36,914 bases of DNA. Origin: a virus. The notes under the pieces were generated by a model. The model saw only the letters and a list, made by a program, of their open reading frames with translations. It ran no database searches and was not told the origin of the DNA. A program made the position numbers and the translations under genes. The stretch spans positions 1-36,914 of the IMG/VR virus record IMGVR_UViG_3300021432_000024; one strand, 5' to 3'. This document shows, piece after piece, positions 30,128 through 36,914 of this stretch; position 1 is the first letter of the stretch; every line of letters starts with the position of its first letter.

Positions 30128-30164
30128 CGCTTTTCTTTTTGGAATGAGTGAGTTTACGAGAAAA

Positions 30165-31466
30165 TTATTGGGACAAAAGTGCGCGACCATTCCACCCGGG
30201 AGCACTACATATAATATTTCCATAAAGAGCCAATCTAATTTCTAATCCATCATCTGTCGAAATTCGAAGAGCTTCTAGTCCCTCAGGTCCATATGTCAAA
30301 ATATGAGGCGCTTTACCTAATGAACGTAGTTTCCAAACATCCATTTGAAGTAAATAGACTGTTTTAGCTGGAACCGATCGATCTGGAATAACCGGAATCG
30401 CCCCATAAGGAGTCTGCAAATGAATCGCTTTAAAGCTAATATCTGCATTATCATGTTCCACTTGTACATATTGAACTTTAGATCCAAGGCTCTTTAAAAG
30501 AGCGGCATAAGAAGAAAAGTTAATAAAGCACATGTCTGGCTCACCACCATTAAGATTAACGGCAGTTGCAAGATCTATAATACCTTCTTCAATCGATTCA
30601 GCTGAAACATCCAGATAAACTCCAGAAAGTCTCGTATCCACTGATCGATCTACGCCCCAGAAAGAATCTCCTGTTGTAGGAGCTGTCGAAGGCAGCCATC
30701 CACCAAATCCAACCATCTTTTGAGCCAAACCATTTCCAATACCAAGACCGCCCGAAGCGAAGTTTACATCGCCTTGAACAGCTAGATTTGGAAAAGAAGT
30801 AGACCAGTTTGTTGGAGTTCCAGCGGATCCACCTTGAGTTGCTGAAACAGTAATCGTAGGAGCCGTAAAGCTTCGATTCACTGCAATGACATATCCAAGA
30901 TTTCCACCCGTAGAAATAGTGGCTGTTAAGCTAGACACACTATAAGAAACCAAAACCATTCCCACTTCAAATTGAGTTACTTGAGAAGGATCGGTTAGGA
31001 CAATAACACCCGACGTAATCGAAGAAATGGCGCCTCTTGAGCCCGTACCATCACTAAAAAGATCGTGAGCCATATCAGAAGCTAGGTTTCTGAATGACTT
31101 ATCCATCGCTAGTTTTACGCCATCAACAAAAGCTCCCGCTTTACTTTTAGTTTGTTCAATAAATAAGTTTTGTAGAGAACAAAGTTGATAGTTTTTAGCC
31201 ACATAAACAAAAAAGCTTACATCGGCAACAGCTGTTTGATTCGATTGCGCATTCGCAAAAGAAGCTGATCGACCCATTGGATCGCCATAAACCGTAGGAA
31301 CTGGAATGTATTTACCGGCAAATCCATCGGGGCTTTCGTCTTTAGGTAGTAAGGCTAGCCCAGGATTTTTCCGATAGACTAGATCCTTTAAAAACGCTCC
31401 ATCTTCGGGATAGAGTTCTTTCAGTACGGCCAGCTGGTTCGTACTGTTCATGAATGTAGCTGACAT
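30165..31466 (-). CDS. major capsid protein (HK97-like)
   Basis: 433 residues following the scaffold gene. N-terminus MSATFMNSTNQLAVLKELYP, then EDGAFLKDLVYRKNPGLALL (21-40), GKYIPVPTVYGDPMGRSASF, and FLQ-type spine helix region QTKSKAGAFVDGVKLAMDKS. The later part contains a P-domain with EPDMCFINFSSYAALLKSLG and VPAKTVYLLQMDVWKLRSLG. The order portal, scaffold, capsid and the length fit the podovirus HK97-fold capsid. Start supported by AAAAGGA upstream. Ends in front of a strong terminator, as expected for a highly expressed gene. Confidence 0.85.
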   Translation of the reverse strand: MSATFMNSTNQLAVLKELYPEDGAFLKDLVYRKNPGLALLPKDESPDGFAGKYIPVPTVYGDPMGRSASFANAQSNQTAVADVSFFVYVAKNYQLCSLQNLFIEQTKSKAGAFVDGVKLAMDKSFRNLASDMAHDLFSDGTGSRGAISSITSGVIVLTDPSQVTQFEVGMVLVSYSVSSLTATISTGGNLGYVIAVNRSFTAPTITVSATQGGSAGTPTNWSTSFPNLAVQGDVNFASGGLGIGNGLAQKMVGFGGWLPSTAPTTGDSFWGVDRSVDTRLSGVYLDVSAESIEEGIIDLATAVNLNGGEPDMCFINFSSYAALLKSLGSKVQYVQVEHDNADISFKAIHLQTPYGAIPVIPDRSVPAKTVYLLQMDVWKLRSLGKAPHILTYGPEGLEALRISTDDGLEIRLALYGNIICSAPGWNGRALLSQ

Positions 31467-31478
31467 TTTTTAATCCTT

Positions 31479-32369
31479 TTAAAGTTTCCCTTCAAAAGCA
31501 AGAATGGCTCTTTCTCTTGCACTCATAGGCCTTTGAGCCGATGAAACTTGAGAGTGCACTAATGTTTTTGTTGGGGCTTGCTTAGGAGCTTCCGCTACCT
31601 TCATTTGATTTTGAGGTGCAAAAAGTTCCTGTAATTTTTGTTTAATTTTTGGAATCTGAGCATATTCTAAGATTCCACTAAATAATTTATCTTCTATGGC
31701 TTTTGCCGCTTGAGGAATTGTTGGAATAATCCCATTTTTTTTATGTTCATCTAAGATGTATTGAACAACATCTTCTTCCGATCCGGTGGTCTTTATCACT
31801 TCAAAGACAGGATCTTCTGTGATGAATTCTTTTACATCAAATCGAACTTGATTAACGGCAGTCTCAAATGCTTGCTGATCGCGTTTATCGAGAAGACCTT
31901 TGGTCTCATCGATGCCACCAGTCAAAGCTGCGATTTTAGCTTCAAGTTCTTGAATCTTTAAGTCTTGAGGACTTGGTTGATTCAAAAGCGCTTGAGTAAG
32001 AGTATCACCCGATAAACCTAATTCTCTAAGAGCTTGTTGAGAGTCCTTTTGAAATAGTTCAGGAATCTTACTTTTCTGAATATAATTTGCACCATATTCA
32101 GATTCTTTAGCTTTGATAGCTTCTTCGCGCTGTCTTAAAGCTTCTTCGCGAGCTTGAACCTTACTGCGGAACAATTTCTCTTTTTTTGCCCAATCGGCAT
32201 ATTTTTGAGAAATTTGTTCACCTTCAACCTTTGGTTCCTCCTTAACTGCGGATGGAGCTGGTTTAAGTGGTTCATTAGTGTTTGACTGGTTAGTCGCTGT
32301 CTGTGGACTATTCGTTCCAGTATAAACACCAATAGATTCTGGTATCTCAGGAACACTTGTTACTCTCAT
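31479..32369 (-). CDS. scaffolding protein
   Basis: 296 residues, highly charged and helical. A disordered Pro/Thr/Asn N-terminus (1-50), a coiled coil (KYADWAKKEKLFRSKVQARE, then EALRQREEAIKAKESEYG, about 56-95), an acidic helical middle (DKRDQQAFETAVNQVRFDVK) and a basic C-terminal helix-turn (RPMSARERAILAFEGKL), as used by scaffolds to contact the capsid. Located between portal and capsid. Ribosome binding site AAGGAGAGAT before the ATG. Confidence 0.82.
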   Translation of the reverse strand: MRVTSVPEIPESIGVYTGTNSPQTATNQSNTNEPLKPAPSAVKEEPKVEGEQISQKYADWAKKEKLFRSKVQAREEALRQREEAIKAKESEYGANYIQKSKIPELFQKDSQQALRELGLSGDTLTQALLNQPSPQDLKIQELEAKIAALTGGIDETKGLLDKRDQQAFETAVNQVRFDVKEFITEDPVFEVIKTTGSEEDVVQYILDEHKKNGIIPTIPQAAKAIEDKLFSGILEYAQIPKIKQKLQELFAPQNQMKVAEAPKQAPTKTLVHSQVSSAQRPMSARERAILAFEGKL

Positions 32370-32395
32370 TAAGATCTCTCCTTACTTGGTTTGAT

Positions 32396-34327
32396 TTAAG
32401 AATTTGGAAGCATTGGATTTTGAGGAAGTGGTTGAGGAACAGCCTGTGGAGAATTGGCTATTTGAGCTGCCATAGGATTAGAAGGCTGGCCGGCTAATGG
32501 TTGGGCCATCGGTCCGGCTTGTGGTGCTTGGGCTTGCTTGATCAAATCTTCAATTTGAATTTTAAAATCTAAAAGTTGCTGAGTTTTTGCTTCAGAAAGT
32601 TTGGCAGGAACATAAAGATTATAATATTGAACAACAAGTTTTAAGGCTAATTGAAGATCCATTTGAGGATCAGGTTCATTATATTTTCCATCTTCTACAA
32701 TCTGATCCAAATATTTAAGAATTCGCTCTTCTGCGGCTGTTTCTAGCTTATCCACTTGTTCTGTATCTGCAAATCCAAGCAATCTTCTTCCCTCTTGAGG
32801 AGAATAAATACCCGCTTGCATCATTTCAACGATATATTCTTTTCTTCCGGCAGGATCCTTAGGAAGAGAAGAAGTGTCATAGCAACGAATTACAAATGGA
32901 TCTTCGAGCATTTTAGCTGCCGGAAGATCAATTTCTCTGGCCCCATCTTTATCTGGATAAATGGTTTGATATTTTCCATCACGAATAGCGATTTCTTTGG
33001 CTTGTTCAATCATTAAATGGGCAAGATCAACATAATAATCATCATATCGTTGTTGAAGAGCTGCAAATCTATCTGATTGAATATTATCAAATTCTCTTAA
33101 TGAAGCGCCTGAATTAAGACCCGCCGGTTTTTCACCTTGAGAAGAAAGCATAGAAATTCCTGATTGCTGATAAGCATATTCCACAAGTCTTTGAAGCTGA
33201 GCATAAACTTCAGGAGCCATACATTGAGCCACCTCAAAAATGGGTTTTGTTCCACGAAATGGTATGATAGCTCCAATTTCATTATTGAAATGAGCTTTAG
33301 AAACTTTAGACCCATCTTCTAAAAAGATTCTCGGAACCCCTAAAAGATTAATGGATCTAGATATGGTCATGAGAAGCTTATTAATCTCAATTTGAGTTCC
33401 CATAAGCTGTTCAGCCAGAGATTGAGACCAGAAACCCAAAAGAGCGGGCGTATAACGCATGAAAGCAAAAGGGAATCTATTTCGCTTATAGGAATCATCC
33501 GCAAGTATTCCAGAAGAACACACAATTGTTTTAAGACCATCTTTTGCTTCTTTTCCTGAAGGTAAATGCCAAGCTTCTACAAGCATTATCTGATCAGAAA
33601 TAGTTGTTTGGGCCGTCGCTGATGGGTCTGGATAAGCTTTTTCAGCTAAAATAACTAATTTTTCTTTTTCTGGAAAAGATTCTAAAGCAACCGATCTATC
33701 AACGAGTTTGAATCGAAGGAGTTGTCTGGGATTGCCAAACATAGCATCGTTTTGATCCACATAAAGTTCAGTTGAAAGGCAGCGATCAAGAGCGACTTTT
33801 TTCTCTGTGGGATCTTCGTAAACTTGAACACATCCATCTCCTATAACGCCCGAATCAATGAAGTTCTTGGCTCCAATTTGATAAGCTTTCGTTTGATAGA
33901 ATTCTCCGAGAATAAATTGATTAAGCTGCTTTGAAAGCGATCGCATTTTGTAATCGCCATTATCTGTAAGAAATATGGGGCGAGGCTTATTTTGAGTAAG
34001 TCGAGAAGCAAGAGTATCTACGCAGCTTTGAACGACATTCATTGTCGGTCGATCAATCTGATATTGAAGAGCTCCAGGACTTAATTTGGTATGATTTGTT
34101 CCAATAGCATTCCATAAAGGCACATTGCCGTATAACTTCATGAAAAGAATGGATTGTCTGATTCGATAATCTTGATTTTGTTTTAAATAAGCAGCATTGG
34201 CTAAAACTTGATTAGCAAGATCTTCTTTAGAAGAAGCATTCCACCAATCTCGTCGCTCCATGACGGGCTGAGATTTTGTTGTTTTGGCTTTAATGACTTC
34301 TTTATCAACATGAGGCTTAATCTTCAT
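32396..34327 (-). CDS. portal protein
   Basis: 643 residues from ATG 34327, which overlaps the preceding stop as ATGA; the longer frame to 34366 is unlikely. Landmarks of podovirus portals: DRPTMNVVQSCVDTLASRLT, then NKPRPIFLTDNGD, FIDSGVIGDGCVQVYED, RNRFPFAFMRYTPALLGFWS, then QSLAEQLMGTQIEINKL, and SGASLREFDNIQSDRFAALQ. The C-terminus is Pro/Gln/Ala-rich and disordered. A dodecameric ring at one capsid vertex through which DNA is pumped by the terminase and to which the adaptor binds. Confidence 0.88.
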   Translation of the reverse strand: MKIKPHVDKEVIKAKTTKSQPVMERRDWWNASSKEDLANQVLANAAYLKQNQDYRIRQSILFMKLYGNVPLWNAIGTNHTKLSPGALQYQIDRPTMNVVQSCVDTLASRLTQNKPRPIFLTDNGDYKMRSLSKQLNQFILGEFYQTKAYQIGAKNFIDSGVIGDGCVQVYEDPTEKKVALDRCLSTELYVDQNDAMFGNPRQLLRFKLVDRSVALESFPEKEKLVILAEKAYPDPSATAQTTISDQIMLVEAWHLPSGKEAKDGLKTIVCSSGILADDSYKRNRFPFAFMRYTPALLGFWSQSLAEQLMGTQIEINKLLMTISRSINLLGVPRIFLEDGSKVSKAHFNNEIGAIIPFRGTKPIFEVAQCMAPEVYAQLQRLVEYAYQQSGISMLSSQGEKPAGLNSGASLREFDNIQSDRFAALQQRYDDYYVDLAHLMIEQAKEIAIRDGKYQTIYPDKDGAREIDLPAAKMLEDPFVIRCYDTSSLPKDPAGRKEYIVEMMQAGIYSPQEGRRLLGFADTEQVDKLETAAEERILKYLDQIVEDGKYNEPDPQMDLQLALKLVVQYYNLYVPAKLSEAKTQQLLDFKIQIEDLIKQAQAPQAGPMAQPLAGQPSNPMAAQIANSPQAVPQPLPQNPMLPNS

Positions 34328-34584
34328 GAGGGAATCTCTGGAGCAGAGGCAGGAGCAACTGACCACATAAGAGCTCGTTCAGCTTCTAAAATAGAATTGG
34401 CATGGGATTGCTTTAAAGCATCTTCTGTTTCTTTTTCTTCTTTTTTCTTTTGATAAGCAGATTTTGGAAAAAGAGCATCAGGATGAAGCTCAACAGATAT
34501 ATCGCCTATAGAAAGAGTTTTAATGCCTAATTTACGAGAAACTTCAATCAGGTCTTTAAATTCAGAAAGATCTTTGATTTCCAT
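34324..34584 (-). CDS. small conserved phage protein upstream of portal
   Basis: 86 residues. The N-terminal part (LSEFKDLIEVSRKLGIKTLS, then IGDISVELHPDA) has the pattern of small proteins found just before portal genes in podovirus-like genomes. The C-terminal half is charged helix (KKKEEKETEDALKQSHANSI). Function unknown. Overlaps the portal start as ATGA. Confidence 0.64.
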   Translation of the reverse strand: MEIKDLSEFKDLIEVSRKLGIKTLSIGDISVELHPDALFPKSAYQKKKEEKETEDALKQSHANSILEAERALMWSVAPASAPEIPS

Positions 34585-34602
34585 TCATTGATGTGAAAAT
34601 GG

Positions 34603-35142
34603 TTATCCTCGATGAATTTTCATCACTCCATTAAGGATTTTAGATAAAATCAGACGTTTTTTAGAAGAATCGAAATCTTCTTCATTTTCTAAATTAGATC
34701 CCATTTCAACATTGGCACCTTTAGAAGGATCATCTTCATACATTTCATCTTGTTCATCATCAAGATCGCCCCGTTCATCAACTCTACTCATTTCTTCAGC
34801 AGGATAATTATCGTCAGGAATAAAGCCACCTTCAGCATATCGTTCCATTTTGACTTCACCGCCTTCTTCATAACAGCCCATATTACACATCGCAGGGCCT
34901 CCATGAGCGCATTTCTGTGATTCGATAAGCTTGGGGTTCACCTGACCACCTCTCGCATATCTACGGGCCATATAAGCAGGCGCAAAGTTTTTCATCATTT
35001 CTCCTCCAGAAGCTTTATGCTCTGCTTCTCGTTTTTTAGCATAAGCAATCGCCACCGCTTGTTTTTGAGGCTTGCCTGCTTTCATTTCAGCTTGAATGTT
35101 ATGACTAAAAGATTTAGGTGATTTACCGATAATTAAAGGCAT
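34603..35142 (-). CDS. head-associated protein with Gly-Gly-x repeats
   Basis: 179 residues. The N-terminus IIGKSPKSFSHNIQAEMKAG (4-23), then KPQKQAVAIAYAKKREAEHK, is a recurrent phage motif. The middle carries repeats of the form YARGGQV, EEGGEVKMERYAEGGF. The C-terminus is acidic. Similar Gly-Gly-repeat proteins occur between terminase and portal genes in environmental podoviruses; their role is unknown. A GAAGGTG ribosome binding site lies before the ATG, two bases after the previous stop. Confidence 0.66.
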   Translation of the reverse strand: MPLIIGKSPKSFSHNIQAEMKAGKPQKQAVAIAYAKKREAEHKASGGEMMKNFAPAYMARRYARGGQVNPKLIESQKCAHGGPAMCNMGCYEEGGEVKMERYAEGGFIPDDNYPAEEMSRVDERGDLDDEQDEMYEDDPSKGANVEMGSNLENEEDFDSSKKRLILSKILNGVMKIHRG

Positions 35143-35144
35143 TC

Positions 35145-35384
35145 TTATTCACCTTCTGGCTCTGACATATCTTCATAAGATTCACAAATCTCAAAAGCTG
35201 CCTTTAAAGCATTCGCAACTTGAGATGGATTCTTATTTTCAATAGCCATTAAAAGATCAGAGGCCGCTGATTTTAAGCCTTCTTCATTTTCAGACATGGG
35301 ATTTAAAGAGCCATGTTCATCTTGAGTAATGGTCATAGACCCACCACTTGCCATTTTTCGTTTTAACCAAGGTAATGTCATCAT
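35145..35384 (-). CDS. small acidic hypothetical protein
   Basis: 79 residues. MMTLPWLKRKMASGGSMTIT at the start and an acidic helical C-terminal half (ASDLLMAIENKNPSQVANAL). It shares the short K-x-x-GG element with the next protein. 14 bases separate its start from the terminase stop. Function unknown. Confidence 0.63.
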   Translation of the reverse strand: MMTLPWLKRKMASGGSMTITQDEHGSLNPMSENEEGLKSAASDLLMAIENKNPSQVANALKAAFEICESYEDMSEPEGE

Positions 35385-35398
35385 TCTTGTGAGATTGG

Positions 35399-36817
35399 TT
35401 AGAAAAAGAGCCCTGAAGGTCCTTCATTTGATTCATTTTGAGATTTCATTAATTCAGCTTCAAACATTTCATCTTCTTGTTCTTTAAACCATTCCACAGA
35501 TCCCTGTTTATAAAGAAGTTGTGGAGCTTGATAAGAAAAAGCAGGAGATTCTTTAAAAGCATAAAGAACAGCATCCACAATATCTGAATGAAATGAATCT
35601 TTGATTTTGATCTTATCAGGAGTTGTTTTATCTCGATCTATTTCAATCAAATAAGAATCTTGAGCAAATCTAGAATAAGACTTCGCTTTAAATCTTCCTG
35701 ATCGTAAGGCATCATTAAGGAATGCATAATTCTCCATTTTACGAGTTTTATCTGCTGGGGATACGGGAATATGATGGCGCCGGCGGATTTCTTCTGCGAT
35801 CTTTTTGCCAAGACCACCTTCATCTATCACCATTTTTGAAATGGGATAGCGAGCTGCAAGAGATTCAATGGATTGCACTAACTCAGTTATCCCTTGTCTC
35901 GGAACTACAATCTCCTCAATTAGAAAAGTGGAAGCATCCGATTCGCTCCATGCGAGCACTGCAAGAGCATCTGCATCGACAAACCCCAAATCAATCCCCA
36001 TAATATAATTCCAATGCTTTTGTGGAAGGTTTTCATAATGATTTATCTGGGGATTATATTTCAAAAGAAGTGATTCAGTATCTAGCACCCATTTTCCAAA
36101 CCATTCTCTTTGAATAGAAGGATCATCAACTGAAACTCCCCGTCTTCCAAGTTCTCGATCAAGAAGTTGCCGATGAGACATGCCCGATTTAATGGGAATG
36201 TGAGGATTATCAAAGAATGTCCAAGAATGTTTAGACCAGGCTTTAGAGTCTGTAGAACACTTATGAAAATAGCCTATAGGGACAGCCCCAGGAGTGCCAA
36301 TAAGACAAAGAGTCCCAGCATAATCCATAAGAGCTGGTGTAATGATATCGTCAATGAGTTGCTCGATATAAGATCGAAAGGACTGACATTCATCCAAGTA
36401 ACAGAGCTTAATTGCAAGACCTCTAAATTTTTCAATCTCGGCTTGATCATTGGCACCACTAACGTAAATGATCGAGTTATTTTCAAATTTAATTGAAAGT
36501 TCAGTAAGATCTGATTTAGCAACAATGCGATTAGAAATGAGAATTTCTTGCAATGTAGGCCAAATAATCTTTTTTGCATTATTACGTGAAATGGTAATGT
36601 AGAGAGAGCTTGTGTCCGGATTTTGAAGAGCTGTTGCGACAAGATGCGCTGCACATGCAAATGTCTTTCCAGACCGCCTGGAGCAGACTGCAGTTTTAAA
36701 TGGGGATAAGTCATTTACAAACTCAAGTTGCTTATCAAATAGAAAGTTTTTAAGTTTAAAAGATTGATATCGAAAAACTCTTTCTTCGAGAATAATTTTT
36801 GCTTCATCCCGTCTCAT
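35399..36817 (-). CDS. terL: terminase large subunit
   Basis: 472 residues. ATPase: Walker A CSRRSGKT (45-52), Walker B LCYLDE (138-143) with the catalytic Glu, and coupling motif LIGTPG (172-177). Nuclease: GIDLG (D276), MVIDEGG (D332) and HSDIVDAVLYA (D412, D415), the RNase H-like acidic cluster. This enzyme cuts concatemers and pumps DNA into the prohead. Length is normal. Its ATG (36817; also base 30 on the circle) lies 14 bases inside the small terminase gene. It starts the late block. Confidence 0.93.
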   Translation of the reverse strand: MRRDEAKIILEERVFRYQSFKLKNFLFDKQLEFVNDLSPFKTAVCSRRSGKTFACAAHLVATALQNPDTSSLYITISRNNAKKIIWPTLQEILISNRIVAKSDLTELSIKFENNSIIYVSGANDQAEIEKFRGLAIKLCYLDECQSFRSYIEQLIDDIITPALMDYAGTLCLIGTPGAVPIGYFHKCSTDSKAWSKHSWTFFDNPHIPIKSGMSHRQLLDRELGRRGVSVDDPSIQREWFGKWVLDTESLLLKYNPQINHYENLPQKHWNYIMGIDLGFVDADALAVLAWSESDASTFLIEEIVVPRQGITELVQSIESLAARYPISKMVIDEGGLGKKIAEEIRRRHHIPVSPADKTRKMENYAFLNDALRSGRFKAKSYSRFAQDSYLIEIDRDKTTPDKIKIKDSFHSDIVDAVLYAFKESPAFSYQAPQLLYKQGSVEWFKEQEDEMFEAELMKSQNESNEGPSGLFF

Positions 36818-36914
36818 TTTTCAAAGTTTCAATAGCTTCTGGAACAAGAGCTAATAATTCTTCATCTGGAAGATCTCTAAGCGGTCTTTCAATAGATCCC
36901 GAGTGCTCTAGCGC
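36788..36914. repeat. terminal direct repeat, right copy (circular overlap)
   Basis: Identical to 1-127. It contains the first ten codons of the large terminase and part of the small terminase gene (bases 36804-36914 on the minus strand), which is complete only at the left end of the window. Confidence 0.93.

Noticed and set aside
1-36914. A DGR reverse transcriptase or template repeat inside the window
   Set aside because: I looked for an ORF of suitable size with the active-site motif on both strands and for an A-rich copy of the variable repeat in gaps and genes. None was seen, so only the targets are claimed.
1-36914. CRISPR array
   Set aside because: No regularly spaced identical repeats. 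The only tandem short repeat (4176-4202) has no spacers.

Overview
The window looks like one complete circular genome of a short-tailed (podovirus-like) tailed bacteriophage. The first 127 bases (1-127) are repeated exactly as the last 127 (36788-36914), so the unique circle is about 36,787 bp. The cut falls inside the terminase small/large subunit junction. Base composition is clearly AT-rich. The host cannot be named; lipobox-bearing lysis-region proteins and an M15-type endolysin fit a diderm (Gram-negative) host. No integrase, DNA polymerase, helicase, primase or reverse transcriptase is visible.

Layout. (1) 11000-36817, minus strand, read from high to low coordinates: large terminase, small accessory genes, portal, scaffold, major capsid protein, a terminator, a decoration protein, a second terminator, an FN3-bearing head-tail adaptor, a fibre, a large nozzle protein, three internal virion/ejection proteins, several fibres, then the lysis cassette (M15 peptidase, two small membrane proteins, a lipoprotein). 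Most junctions are TAATG or ATGA overlaps, so this is one translationally coupled late block. (2) 17-4111, minus strand, upstream of the terminases on the circle: a replisome-organiser-like protein, a tRNA-Tyr, a detached variable-domain mini-gene, many small zinc-ribbon and membrane proteins, an HTH protein, an acetyltransferase-like protein and the small terminase. (3) 4112-5769: a divergent control region with three 9-bp iterons and a leader terminator, RusA on the plus strand, and a RecT-like annealing protein on the minus strand. (4) 5844-9663, plus strand: an SPFH-like membrane protein, a coiled-coil protein, a tRNA-like element, and an accessory cluster with two more variable-domain copies, the N-terminal part of a formylglycine-generating-enzyme (FGE)-like protein and an HNH-type endonuclease. 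(5) 9654-10998: a zinc ribbon, a 302-residue protein of unknown function and a small lipoprotein.

The standout is in regions 2 and 4. Three GC-rich copies of the FGE/C-type-lectin C-terminal domain (3106-3228 minus, 7407-7530 plus, 8733-8853 plus) differ almost only at codons whose first two bases vary freely while the third base stays C or T. This is the footprint of adenine-directed mutagenesis of AAY codons by a diversity-generating retroelement (DGR). The genome looks complete, yet no reverse transcriptase or template repeat is present. The phage therefore appears to carry DGR target cassettes that are, or were, diversified in trans. One copy is the C-terminal half of an FGE gene whose N-terminal half is separated from it by an HNH endonuclease gene. 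The other two are stand-alone mini-ORFs, one directly behind a near-consensus promoter.

No gene-free stretch exceeds about 300 bases. The longest are 6808-7010 (tRNA-like element), 29964-30164 (terminator and hairpins) and 4112-4284 (iterons and terminator).
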